A program made the position numbers and the translations under genes. 47,144 nucleotides of DNA from Archangiaceae bacterium. Its GTDB lineage: Bacteria > Myxococcota > Myxococcia > Myxococcales > Myxococcaceae. Shown one piece after another: positions 23,214 to 30,131 of this stretch (the stretch's first letter is position 1; each line of letters begins with the position of its first letter). Under the pieces are notes generated by a model. The model was not told the DNA's origin. It searched no databases and saw nothing but the letters and a program-made list of their open reading frames with translations. The stretch lies in the NCBI GenBank assembly GCA_016879935.1, contig JAACJQ010000061.1, forward strand, positions 1 through 47,144, given 5' to 3'.

Positions 23214-23243
23214 CGTATACCCGGGCGCACATCACAGTGTCAA
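23214..23243 (-). promoter_or_regulatory. Predicted promoter of the S10-spc-alpha cluster
   Basis: On the minus strand a consensus -35 TTGACA (23238-23243) is followed after 18 bp by TATACG (23214-23219). The start would be near 23206, leaving a leader of about 100 nt before rpsJ. The leader contains the short stem GACGG/CCGTC. The promoter resembles that of ihfA, which shares TTGACAC and a GTGCGC-type spacer. Confidence 0.75.
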
Positions 23244-23260
23244 GCACCTGAATGCAGATG

Positions 23261-23284
23261 TTCGCGAAAAAGTTCGTTCGCGAA
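23261..23284. promoter_or_regulatory. Two TTCGCGAA palindromes between divergent genes
   Basis: The 8-bp palindrome TTCGCGAA occurs at 23261-23268 and 23277-23284, 16 bp centre to centre. It lies between the rpsJ promoter and the zinc-finger gene. This looks like a tandem operator, but no cognate regulator is identifiable. Confidence 0.4.
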
Positions 23285-23343
23285 TTGAGCGAGTGCTTTC
23301 AAGCGGTTCTGTGGCTTTGGTCTCGCCCTCTGGAGGGAATCAC

Positions 23344-23889
23344 ATGCCTGACGTCATCGAGGAGTCGAAGTCGAACCGCGCCAGCTGCCGCACCTGCCGA
23401 GAGAAGATCGACAAAGGTGTGCTGCGCTTCGGTGAAGAGACCATCAACACGTTCAGCTCCGACGGCGGCACCAGCTACTTCTGGCATCACCTCGCCTGCG
23501 CCGCCGGCAAGGTGCCCGCGAAGGTGAAGACGGCGATGGCCAGCTACGTGGGCGCGATTCCCGAGCGCGAGAAGATCGAAGCGATTCTCGCAGCGCCGCC
23601 GAAGGCGAGCGGCAAGTCGGGCGGGCCGAAGGCGGCGTACCCATATGCGGAGCGCGCGTCGACGGGTCGCTCGAAGTGTCTGCAGTGCGACGAGGCCATC
23701 GAGAAGGGCACGATGCGGGTGGCTGTCGAGCGGGAAGTCGACACGGGAACGTTCACGTCCACCGGGCCTGGCTATCTGCACCCGCGCTGCGCGGCGGAGT
23801 ACACTGGCGACGAGGGGCTGCTCGAGAAGATCAAGGCGAACGTCTCGCTCCCGGAAGAAGACATCGCGGCCCTCGGCGCGGAGCTCTGA
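23344..23889 (+). CDS. Twin PARP-type zinc-finger protein
   Basis: 181 aa with two copies of a PARP-type (CCHC) zinc finger. The first has [20 protein letters not shown] and later YFWHHLACA; ligands would be the C-x2-C pair and H-x2-C. The second has [20 protein letters not shown] and later [12 protein letters not shown] linker rich in Lys/Gly/Ala joins them, and the C-terminal 25 residues are acidic. In eukaryotic PARP-1 and DNA ligase III this finger senses DNA nicks and ends; a DNA-break or nucleic-acid binding role here is inference. No catalytic PARP domain is present. The ATG at 23344 has GGAGG 7 nt upstream. The gene is divergent from the ribosomal cluster. Confidence 0.85.
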   Translation: MPDVIEESKSNRASCRTCREKIDKGVLRFGEETINTFSSDGGTSYFWHHLACAAGKVPAKVKTAMASYVGAIPEREKIEAILAAPPKASGKSGGPKAAYPYAERASTGRSKCLQCDEAIEKGTMRVAVEREVDTGTFTSTGPGYLHPRCAAEYTGDEGLLEKIKANVSLPEEDIAALGAEL

Positions 23890-24066
23890 CGGCACGGCCT
23901 CGCGGGCGCGACCAGGCTGATACGCGCGTGATTCTCTACGACCGTCGACTGGAACATCGCGAGCGTGGACGATGAATGCAACGTGCGCTCGATGACGCGG
24001 TTTTCGTGGTGCCTCGACGCTGAAGGGCTGGCCGCGAGCCAGTAGACGCGGGCACCTCGGGTGAGG

Positions 24067-25302
24067 TCACGCCGGCTCGGGCAGTCGTTCGTCCGCGCGG
24101 CGAAGCGACAGCGCCCACACTGCAGAGCCGAGCAGCACCACACTCGCGGCGAGAACGGGCATCGACGGCAACACGTCGACGGCCGCAAGCGCTCCGAACA
24201 ACACGACCGTGGCGACGAGACGACCAACCTCGAGGGGAACGGCCCAGCGCTTCGACTCGAGCATTGCGCTCCATGCGGTGGCCGCAGCCCAGAGCAGCAC
24301 GGCGAGGACGATCTTCAGCGCCCATGAGAGCGGCGACTTCTCGCTGCTCACCAGCACCATCAGCGCGAAGCCGAGCATCACCTGCGCGACGAGGTACGGC
24401 TTGCTGCCGGCGAGCGGGGTCGATTGGAACTTGATCTCCCTCCCCTCCTTCGTGCGCCACGCGCCCTTCTTGCGCTCGGGCACTCCCGCCGGCCGCCAGC
24501 CCGTCGGCATGAACCAGATACGCAGCTTGTCGAAGAAGCTCGGCGCGTCCCACGCGTCGCGAATGACTTCGCGCCACACCTGAAAGTTGATGAACGTCGG
24601 ATCCCACGTGTTGGGCGGGCTCGTCACGCCGTACGAGCACTCCTCGGTCTCGGGCTCGAAGCTGCCGAAGAGCTTGTCCCAGAGGATCAGGAAGCCGCCG
24701 TAGTTCTTGTCTAGGTAGCGATCGTTGCGCGCGTGGTGCACGCGGTGATGACTGGGCGTGTTCATCCACGACTCGATCCACACCGGCAGCTTCGGCACGA
24801 CCCGGGTGTGCGGAATGAGCTGGAGCACGAGGTGGAAGGCGACCATGCCGATCACCCACTGCGCGTCGAAGCCGATGAAGGCGAGCGGCCAGTAGAAGAA
24901 GAACGAGAAGAAGCGCTGGGTGACCGAGGCGCGCAGAGCGACGGCGTAGTTGAGCTCCTCGGTCGAGTGATGCGGCATGTGCGCGGCCCAGCCGATGTTC
25001 GTGCGGTGCCCGAAGCGGTGGAACCAGTAGAAGAGGAAGTCGACGCCGAGGAAGAGCGCGAGCCCTGTCCAGACCGAGGCTTCAATCTTGAACAGCCCAT
25101 GCGCCGAGAGCCAGCCGAGCACCGGGTACCAGATGACGGCGACGAGCACGTTCACGCACTGGTTGATGATGGCGGTGCCCAGGCTCGCGACCGAGTCCTG
25201 GAACTCGTAGTAGCCGTTCTTGCGCTTGAGGCAGAAGCCGACCTCGAGCGCGATGAGCACGAGCACGAACGGCGTGGCGATGGCGTAGACGTTGATCGGC
25301 AT
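24067..25302 (-). CDS. Sterol desaturase/fatty acid hydroxylase family membrane enzyme, alkylglycerol monooxygenase-like
   Basis: 411 aa. The three His motifs of the di-iron family are present: HRFGH (H-x3-H), HMPHH (H-x2-HH) in AAHMPHHSTEELNYAVALR, and HRVHH (H-x2-HH) in PSHHRVHHARNDRYLDKN. Hydrophobic segments lie before and after them, plus three to four more C-terminal membrane spans (about residues 310-400) beyond the catalytic domain. This layout and the sequence around the His boxes recall animal alkylglycerol monooxygenase (TMEM195) more than plain sterol desaturases. Myxobacteria make ether lipids, so cleavage or modification of those is plausible but not shown. It is divergent from a Crp-type regulator with a 14-bp palindrome between them. 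Confidence 0.85.
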   Translation of the reverse strand: MPINVYAIATPFVLVLIALEVGFCLKRKNGYYEFQDSVASLGTAIINQCVNVLVAVIWYPVLGWLSAHGLFKIEASVWTGLALFLGVDFLFYWFHRFGHRTNIGWAAHMPHHSTEELNYAVALRASVTQRFFSFFFYWPLAFIGFDAQWVIGMVAFHLVLQLIPHTRVVPKLPVWIESWMNTPSHHRVHHARNDRYLDKNYGGFLILWDKLFGSFEPETEECSYGVTSPPNTWDPTFINFQVWREVIRDAWDAPSFFDKLRIWFMPTGWRPAGVPERKKGAWRTKEGREIKFQSTPLAGSKPYLVAQVMLGFALMVLVSSEKSPLSWALKIVLAVLLWAAATAWSAMLESKRWAVPLEVGRLVATVVLFGALAAVDVLPSMPVLAASVVLLGSAVWALSLRRADERLPEPA

Positions 25303-25337
25303 GTGCGTGTTCGTACGCGGCAGCCGAGGTCGGCGCG

Positions 25338-25351
25338 TTAACCCGGGTTAA
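25338..25351. promoter_or_regulatory. 14-bp perfect palindrome, candidate operator
   Basis: TTAACCCGGGTTAA lies in the 52-bp space between the divergent desaturase-like gene and the Crp-type regulator, ending 3 bp before the regulator's GTG. A site for that regulator or for autoregulation is a reasonable guess; it does not resemble the E. coli CRP consensus. Confidence 0.45.
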
Positions 25352-25354
25352 GAA

Positions 25355-25951
25355 GTGAACGTGCTCTCGGACTCGGAGGCGACGGCGATTCGCAAGCGGC
25401 TGAACGCGATCGCGCCACTCTCGGCGAAGACGTGGGCGGCGATCGTCGCGATGGGCTCGAGGGAGTCACTCGCGAAGGGCCAGTTCTTCAGTCAGCCGGG
25501 CGATGCGGCCGATCGGTTCGGCATCGTGCTGTCGGGCCTCTTGCGCCACTACTACTCGGACTCGCGCGGGCGTGAATCGGTGAAGGCCTTTCGCGGGCCC
25601 CTCGAGCTCAGCGGCCCGTACGCCGAGATCATTCAGCGAAAGCCGTCGCGGACTTCGATCGAGGCGCTCACGCCGGTGGAGCTTCTCGTCTTTCGCGTCG
25701 CCGAGGTCGATGCCGCAGCCGAGTCGTCGCTCGAGCTGACGCACCTGATGCGCCGCTTCGTCGAAGCGCAGTTCGTCGCAAAGGAGCAGCGCGAGTACGA
25801 GTTTCTGCAGCTCTCGGCCGAGGAGCGGTACCGCCTGGTCTGCGAGCAGTTTCCCTCACTCGTGCAGCACATTCCTCAGCACCAGATCGCGTCGTACATC
25901 GGCATCACGCCCGTCGCGCTGAGTCGAATTCGAGGCCGTCGGCGGAGGTGA
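25355..25951 (+). CDS. Crp/Fnr-family transcriptional regulator
   Basis: 198 aa. The cyclic-nucleotide-binding-type beta-roll covers about residues 20-115 (LAKGQFFSQPGDAADRFGIV, LSGLLRHYYSDSRGRESVKA). A helical linker and a C-terminal helix-turn-helix follow (QHIPQHQIASYIGITPVALS, then RIRGRR). The phosphate-binding cassette of true cAMP binders (RSA) is not evident, so the effector is unknown. Start is GTG at 25355. Its stop abuts the stop of the convergent aldolase gene with no gap. Confidence 0.85.
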   Translation: MNVLSDSEATAIRKRLNAIAPLSAKTWAAIVAMGSRESLAKGQFFSQPGDAADRFGIVLSGLLRHYYSDSRGRESVKAFRGPLELSGPYAEIIQRKPSRTSIEALTPVELLVFRVAEVDAAAESSLELTHLMRRFVEAQFVAKEQREYEFLQLSAEERYRLVCEQFPSLVQHIPQHQIASYIGITPVALSRIRGRRRR

Positions 25952-26722
25952 TCACTCGAGCAGATCGGGCTGCTCGTGAACGATGCGCTGCCACAGCGGC
26001 TGGAACTGGAACCACCCCGCGAGCGGATTTCCGGTGATCAGAAACGCCTGCTGCGCGGCTTCTTCTTTGATCAGCTTCGGCTCTCCAGCAGCGCGCGCGA
26101 GGAGCTCGGCCTGGCAGGTGCGTTCCATCGTGATGAACCACCACGCTGCGGCTTCGACGGTCTCTCCCACCGTCAGCAGACCGTGATTCGCGAGGATCGC
26201 CGCCTTCTTCGTGCCGATCGCCTGAGCGATGCGCTGCCCTTCGTCGAGCTCGACCGCGACGCCGCCGAAGTCCTCGAAGAGCGCGTGGTCTTCGTAGAAC
26301 GCGCACGAGTCCTGGGTGATCGGCGAGAGCAGTCGATGCAGCGACGAGAAGGCCTTTCCGTGAAGCGAGTGCGCGTGCGCGGCGGCGATCACATCGGGGC
26401 GCGCGTGATGGACACGCGAGTGAATGACGAATGCGGCGCGGTTCACCGGCAGCTCGCCCTCGACGGTCTCGCCTTCGTGATCGACGCGAATGAGATCGCT
26501 GGTGCGAATGCGGCTGAAGGCGACTCCGAACGGGTTCACCCAGAACGTGTCGGGGTGTTCGGGGTCTCGGCAGGTGACGTGGCCTGCGACGCCTTCGTCG
26601 AAGCCGAACTTCGAGAAGAGCCGGAACGTGGCTGCGAGCCGCTGTTTGCGGTGCAGGCGCTCCTCTGCGGGTGAGTTGAAGGTCGGTGGTGCGAAGGAGA
26701 GCTTGAAGGGGCCAGCGTCCAT
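25952..26722 (-). CDS. Class II aldolase/adducin-family protein
   Basis: 256 aa. Zinc-site motif AAAHAHSLHGKAFSSL near residues 113-128 and ILANHGLLTVGETVEAAAWW near 175-195 are hallmarks of the family (fuculose-1-phosphate aldolase, RhaD, AraD, adducin head). The N-terminal RLFSKFGFDEGVAGHVTCRD carries the substrate-loop G-x-G-H/N pattern of family members. The substrate cannot be assigned; many such stand-alone bacterial proteins are uncharacterised decarboxylating or sugar-phosphate enzymes. It is divergent from the TPR gene at 26770, 47 bp away. Confidence 0.88.
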   Translation of the reverse strand: MDAGPFKLSFAPPTFNSPAEERLHRKQRLAATFRLFSKFGFDEGVAGHVTCRDPEHPDTFWVNPFGVAFSRIRTSDLIRVDHEGETVEGELPVNRAAFVIHSRVHHARPDVIAAAHAHSLHGKAFSSLHRLLSPITQDSCAFYEDHALFEDFGGVAVELDEGQRIAQAIGTKKAAILANHGLLTVGETVEAAAWWFITMERTCQAELLARAAGEPKLIKEEAAQQAFLITGNPLAGWFQFQPLWQRIVHEQPDLLE

Positions 26723-26769
26723 GGTGGGAGCTTGGCTGGCGCGCGCTCCTCGCCCAAGCTGTTTTCATC

Positions 26770-27273
26770 ATGAGCAAGCGAGTGAAGGAGCTTCGAAGGG
26801 CGCTCGAGGAGAAGCCTCAAGACCCGCAGTTGCTTCAGGAGTTGGCCTTCGCGCTCCTCAAGGTCGATGACGCCGACGGAGCCGCGGATGTCTACGGACA
26901 ACTCGCCGCCGTCCACGAACGTGACGGTTTTCACCTCAAGGCGGTCGCGATGCTCAGACAGGCGCAGAAGGTTCGGCCTCGAGCAGCGTTCGTACTTCGC
27001 CTGGCACGGTTACACGCCCAACTGCAGCTCAACGGGGAAGCGCTCGCGTATCTGGCTCAGCACCCACCGACGCTGGAGTCCCTGCGGCTGAAGGCCAGCC
27101 TTCGGCCTGACGATCGAGACACCCACCTGCAGCTGGCCGAGCTGCTCCTCGAGGTTGGTGACGAAGCAGGAGCAGTTGCGGCGGTTGCGCGCTTCGGTGT
27201 CGAACTCGAGCAGCTTCGCGAACGCCGACTGGTTGCACTGACGCGTTCACTCGATTTCTCCCGACCGAACTGA
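26770..27273 (+). CDS. TPR-like protein
   Basis: 167 aa, all-helical and Leu/Ala-rich. TPR-like units start at MSKRVKELRRALEEKPQDPQ, LLQELAFALLKVDDADGAAD and DTHLQLAELLLEVGDEAGAV. No signal peptide, so probably cytoplasmic. The segment DGAADVYGQLAAVHERDGFH with LKAVAMLRQAQKVRP is matched by the next gene (GAAEAYEQLATEHERAELFL, KAVATLKLAYGLDP), so the two are related and probably form one transcript (5-bp gap). Likely a protein-interaction role; partner unknown. Confidence 0.75.
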   Translation: MSKRVKELRRALEEKPQDPQLLQELAFALLKVDDADGAADVYGQLAAVHERDGFHLKAVAMLRQAQKVRPRAAFVLRLARLHAQLQLNGEALAYLAQHPPTLESLRLKASLRPDDRDTHLQLAELLLEVGDEAGAVAAVARFGVELEQLRERRLVALTRSLDFSRPN

Positions 27274-27278
27274 GCCCC

Positions 27279-27596
27279 ATGCCCCCGAACGAGCAACTGC
27301 TCCACGACCGCGCAAACGACCTTCTGATGAAGGGAGACAGAATCGGGGCGGCCGAGGCCTACGAGCAGCTCGCGACGGAGCACGAACGCGCGGAGCTCTT
27401 CCTCAAGGCAGTGGCCACCCTCAAGCTTGCGTACGGGCTCGACCCCAGGCCCTCGATCGCGCGTCGGATCGAGAGGATGCAGAGCGGCGTGATGGGGGGC
27501 CATTCGGGACCTCGTGAGCGAGAGGGTCGAAAGCGAGTGATGCTCAGTTCTTCACGGGCGCCATCGACAGCAACGCCTCGGCCTGCGCGAGCTTGA
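27279..27596 (+). CDS. Small TPR-like protein, paralogue of preceding gene
   Basis: 105 aa. Residues 1-70 (LHDRANDLLMKGDRIGAAEA, YEQLATEHERAELFLKAVAT) match the first TPR-like unit of the 26770 gene. The last 35 residues are basic and low in structure. The last 53 bp overlap the convergent HDOD gene, so the tail is also the antisense of HDOD codons. Confidence 0.65.
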   Translation: MPPNEQLLHDRANDLLMKGDRIGAAEAYEQLATEHERAELFLKAVATLKLAYGLDPRPSIARRIERMQSGVMGGHSGPREREGRKRVMLSSSRAPSTATPRPARA

Positions 27597-28428
27597 AGTG
27601 CACCTCGGCGACCGCGGCCTCGAGATCTTTCCGGTGCAGGCCGAGCAACTTCACGCAGCGCTCATCACCCTTTTGCGCGAACGCATCGACGCCGCCCGTG
27701 ACGAAGGTGAGCTCCGAGATCACCGCCGCCAGATGCAGCGCCGCGAGCGGCCTGGACTCGGGTCTCAGGTGCGGCTCGTGGTGGAAACGAATCAGCTCGA
27801 CCAGGGCGGGGCTGAAGTTCCATCGCTCTGCGAGCCGCGCGCCCAGCTCTGCGTGATGCACACCCAGCACCTGCAGCTCGGCTTCGAGGAACGTCTTCCC
27901 CTGCTCTTTCACCACGCGCTGAATCTCGACCGCCGCCGCCTCGACGTACTGGTTCAGCACGGACTTGCCGATGTCGTGGAGCAGGCCCGCCGTGAACAAG
28001 AGTCCGCCGGCGATCTCGAGCTTCGCCTGCCGCACGAGCTGTTCCGCCAGGAGAGACGTCGCGACGCTGTGCCGCCAGAGATTCCCCTCGGTGAGGTGGT
28101 AGCCGGGCTGGCTCGCCGCGAGGAACGGAGCCGACGCCGACGCGAACACGAGCTCACGGAAGCGGGAGTTGCCGAGCAGGCCCAGTGCCTGTTTCAGGTC
28201 GTCAACCCGCCGCGCGCGAGCGAACGCGGCCGAGTTCGCTGCCTTGAGCACGGCTGCCGTGACGCCCGCGTCGAGCGAGATCACGTCGGACAACTTCCCC
28301 GCGCTCACCATCGGATCGTCGAGCAACGAGAGCGCCTGCTGCGCGACCTTCGGGAACGGCTTCACCGCCGAGGCCGACGCGAGGATCTGATCGACGTGAG
28401 TGCCCACGATCAACGGTAAGGGGCTCAC
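27544..28428 (-). CDS. HDOD-domain signalling protein
   Basis: 294 aa. The HDOD domain fills residues 15-220: PFPKVAQQALSLLDDPMVSA, KLSDVISLDAGVTAAVLKAA, and RELVFASASAPF. Unlike many HDOD proteins it retains the HD pair (GLLFTAGLLHDIGKSVLNQY) and a following VHHAELGARLAERW, as in catalytic HD proteins. It may therefore keep phosphohydrolase activity; that is inference. No transmitter or receiver domain is fused. Start is GTG at 28426-28428. In myxobacteria HDOD proteins often act in motility or development signalling, but context here does not specify. Confidence 0.85.
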   Translation of the reverse strand: MSPLPLIVGTHVDQILASASAVKPFPKVAQQALSLLDDPMVSAGKLSDVISLDAGVTAAVLKAANSAAFARARRVDDLKQALGLLGNSRFRELVFASASAPFLAASQPGYHLTEGNLWRHSVATSLLAEQLVRQAKLEIAGGLLFTAGLLHDIGKSVLNQYVEAAAVEIQRVVKEQGKTFLEAELQVLGVHHAELGARLAERWNFSPALVELIRFHHEPHLRPESRPLAALHLAAVISELTFVTGGVDAFAQKGDERCVKLLGLHRKDLEAAVAEVHFKLAQAEALLSMAPVKN

Positions 28429-28467
28429 CTGGGGGCCGCAGCGGAAGGTTCGACTGATTGCGCTCGA

Positions 28468-28653
28468 TCAAGTGCGTCGACGCAGGCCCCAGGCCGCGAG
28501 CCTCGCCCCAGCGACGATCACGAGCCCTCCGACGATGACCGCGGCCAGCTCGGTCGCGAAGATGGCCGCTCCCCTGGCGAGCTGGATCGAGGCGTAGCCC
28601 GAACGTGCGTCTGCGCCGCTCGCTTCTTCAGCGGAGCACGCCGTGAGGCTCAT
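28468..28653 (-). CDS. Small membrane protein coupled to zinc-ribbon gene
   Basis: 61 aa starting MSLTACSAEEASGADARSGY. One hydrophobic segment (ATELAAVIVGGLVIVAGARL) is followed by an Arg-rich end (AAWGLRRRT), giving a single-pass membrane protein with a cytosolic C-terminus. Its ATG overlaps the stop of the upstream gene (ATGA, 28650-28653), which supports that it is real and translated by coupling. It may be related to the DUF1622 type of small membrane protein, but this is weak. Confidence 0.6.
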   Translation of the reverse strand: MSLTACSAEEASGADARSGYASIQLARGAAIFATELAAVIVGGLVIVAGARLAAWGLRRRT

Positions 28654-29372
28654 CCACCAAAGGGATTGGTGACATCCCCTAGCATCCTGCTGATGCGCGC
28701 CTCGAGCATCACCAGCTCTTTCGTGGGAACGGAGTGCGCAGGCCCAGCCGTCGCGCCGAACTGGCGGAGCGCGTGCGCGAGCGCCGACGCGATCTCGACG
28801 GGAGCCGCCTCGTGTTCGAAGCGCAGCTCGCGAACGGTTCCAGCGATGGGTCTGCGCATCACCTGGAGCAATTCGACTCGCAACCGTTTCTCCTCGACCC
28901 TGCTGAACTGAAGCTCGAACCAATCGGGTTCGGTGCAGATGCCAGTGGCTTTCATCGGAGCGCCTTCGAGAACGCCCAACAGCGCGATGAGCGACCCGTG
29001 GACGACGTCGGCGACGTACGACGCGTCGAGCGCAACTTCGTCCTTCCCGCTCCGCACGCGCAGGTCGAGCCAACCGCGCGTCGGCTTCCCAAAGTGAAGC
29101 TTGAAGCCCGACCGCGTGACACCACACGCAGCACACTGTCGCGCCTCTGGCGTGCGCAGCGGCTTGTCGCACGAGGGACAGGGCGGCCCGTACAGCTCGA
29201 CCGCGTGGTGCATGATCGCGTTGTGGTTCGACTCGGAGAAGCCAGTCAGGCGCAGGTACTCCGCGCGAACCGCATCGAACCGAGCGTCGATGTCGCCAGG
29301 CGCGTCCATCGCGGCCGAGTAGAGCCGACGAACCACTTCGAACTCGTGCGGCTCCAGCATGGGAATGTCCAT
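28650..29372 (-). CDS. Zinc-ribbon protein of unknown function
   Basis: 240 aa. The N-terminal domain (residues 5-64, MLEPHEFEVVRRLYSAAMDA and later YLRLTGFSESNHNAIMHHAV) leads into a zinc ribbon with Cys65, Cys68, Cys80 and Cys83 (GPPCPSCDKPLRTPEARQCA). This pair is a widespread bacterial hypothetical module, usually ending soon after the ribbon. Here about 155 more residues follow, forming an alpha/beta region without recognised motif. The ATG at 29370-29372 is taken; one 12 bp downstream is possible. It is the first gene of a pair with the small membrane protein. Confidence 0.7.
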   Translation of the reverse strand: MDIPMLEPHEFEVVRRLYSAAMDAPGDIDARFDAVRAEYLRLTGFSESNHNAIMHHAVELYGPPCPSCDKPLRTPEARQCAACGVTRSGFKLHFGKPTRGWLDLRVRSGKDEVALDASYVADVVHGSLIALLGVLEGAPMKATGICTEPDWFELQFSRVEEKRLRVELLQVMRRPIAGTVRELRFEHEAAPVEIASALAHALRQFGATAGPAHSVPTKELVMLEARISRMLGDVTNPFGG

Positions 29373-29413
29373 GCGACACCGACAGCACCAGAGCACTCTC
29401 ACGGCGAACCCGG

Positions 29414-29465
29414 AAAAACGAAGGCCCTGACTCCGTTGGCTTTCGCCTCGAGAATCAGGGCCTTC
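29414..29465 (-). terminator. Intrinsic terminator after tRNA-Pro
   Basis: An 11-bp inverted repeat GAAGGCCCTGA (29420-29430) / TCAGGGCCTTC (29455-29465) is followed on the minus strand by TTTTT (29414-29418), starting 3 nt after the CCA end of the tRNA gene. This is the clearest intrinsic terminator in the window and ends the ihfA-tRNA transcript. Confidence 0.85.
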
Positions 29466-29468
29466 AAA

Positions 29469-29545
<77 letters not shown>

Positions 29546-29627
29546 GGAACTGCAGGGTACTTCGGTGAGACGCGCGCCTTCTGCCAGTCTGACCAGAGAC
29601 CGTCAACAAGCATCGCGACGACTCAAC

Positions 29628-29981
29628 TCATTCGTCGTCTTCTTCGACGTCCGCGTCGGGGTTGTCGTCGAGATCTTCAGCCGAGATCTCGCCTTCGGGC
29701 ACGAAGCCGTCGTTCAGATCGGCCTTGAGACCAGTCGAAGGAACGAAGACCACCACGCGGCGCGCCGTGATCTCGATGGGCTGACCCGACTGCGGGTTGC
29801 GGCCCGGCCGTGAGCGCTTGAAGCGAGGCTGAAAGATGCCGAAGCCGACGATCTTCACTTTGTCGCCGCGCTCGAGCGTCTCTTTGACTGTGTCGAAGAC
29901 CATCTCGACCAGCTCCGCCGAGTCCTTCTTCGAGAAACCCACGCGCTCGTAGACGTTCTCGATGATGTCCGCCTTGGTCAT
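29628..29981 (-). CDS. ihfA: Integration host factor alpha subunit
   Basis: 117 aa DNA-bending protein. The start MTKADIIENVYERVGFSKKD, core VKIVGFGIFQPRFKRSRPGR and the DNA-intercalating arm GRNPQSGQPIEITARRVVVF are IHF/HU. Position behind pheT is typical of IHF-alpha. The C-terminal 20 residues are strongly acidic (AEDLDDNPDADVEEDDE), a tail absent from E. coli IHF and able to modulate DNA affinity. The ATG has no Shine-Dalgarno; a TTGACA promoter places the transcription start at or next to it. Confidence 0.95.
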   Translation of the reverse strand: MTKADIIENVYERVGFSKKDSAELVEMVFDTVKETLERGDKVKIVGFGIFQPRFKRSRPGRNPQSGQPIEITARRVVVFVPSTGLKADLNDGFVPEGEISAEDLDDNPDADVEEDDE

Positions 29982-29988
29982 GAACCGA

Positions 29989-30016
29989 AGCGTACCCGCG
30001 CGCACAAGGGTGTCAA
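29989..30016 (-). promoter_or_regulatory. Predicted ihfA promoter
   Basis: TTGACA (30011-30016), a 16-bp spacer and TACGCT (29989-29994) on the minus strand; the -10 box ends 7 nt before the ihfA ATG. This suggests ihfA has its own, probably leaderless, transcript besides read-through from pheT. Confidence 0.55.
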
Positions 30017-30131
30017 CATGCCGACTTTCCTGAACTTTTCGGCACCCTGCGTCAGAAGGCCTCCCGAGGCGGCAAATCGGCCTCGGAAGCGCTTTCAGAA
30101 AACGACCGAAGACCTCAACGACGGCGCCAGT

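Noticed and set aside
23260-23275. LexA-like box (GTTC-N8-GTTC) before the zinc-finger gene
   Set aside because: The alphaproteobacterial LexA site is GTTC-N7-GTTC, one base shorter, and this organism appears to be a myxobacterium. The signal is better described as two TTCGCGAA palindromes.
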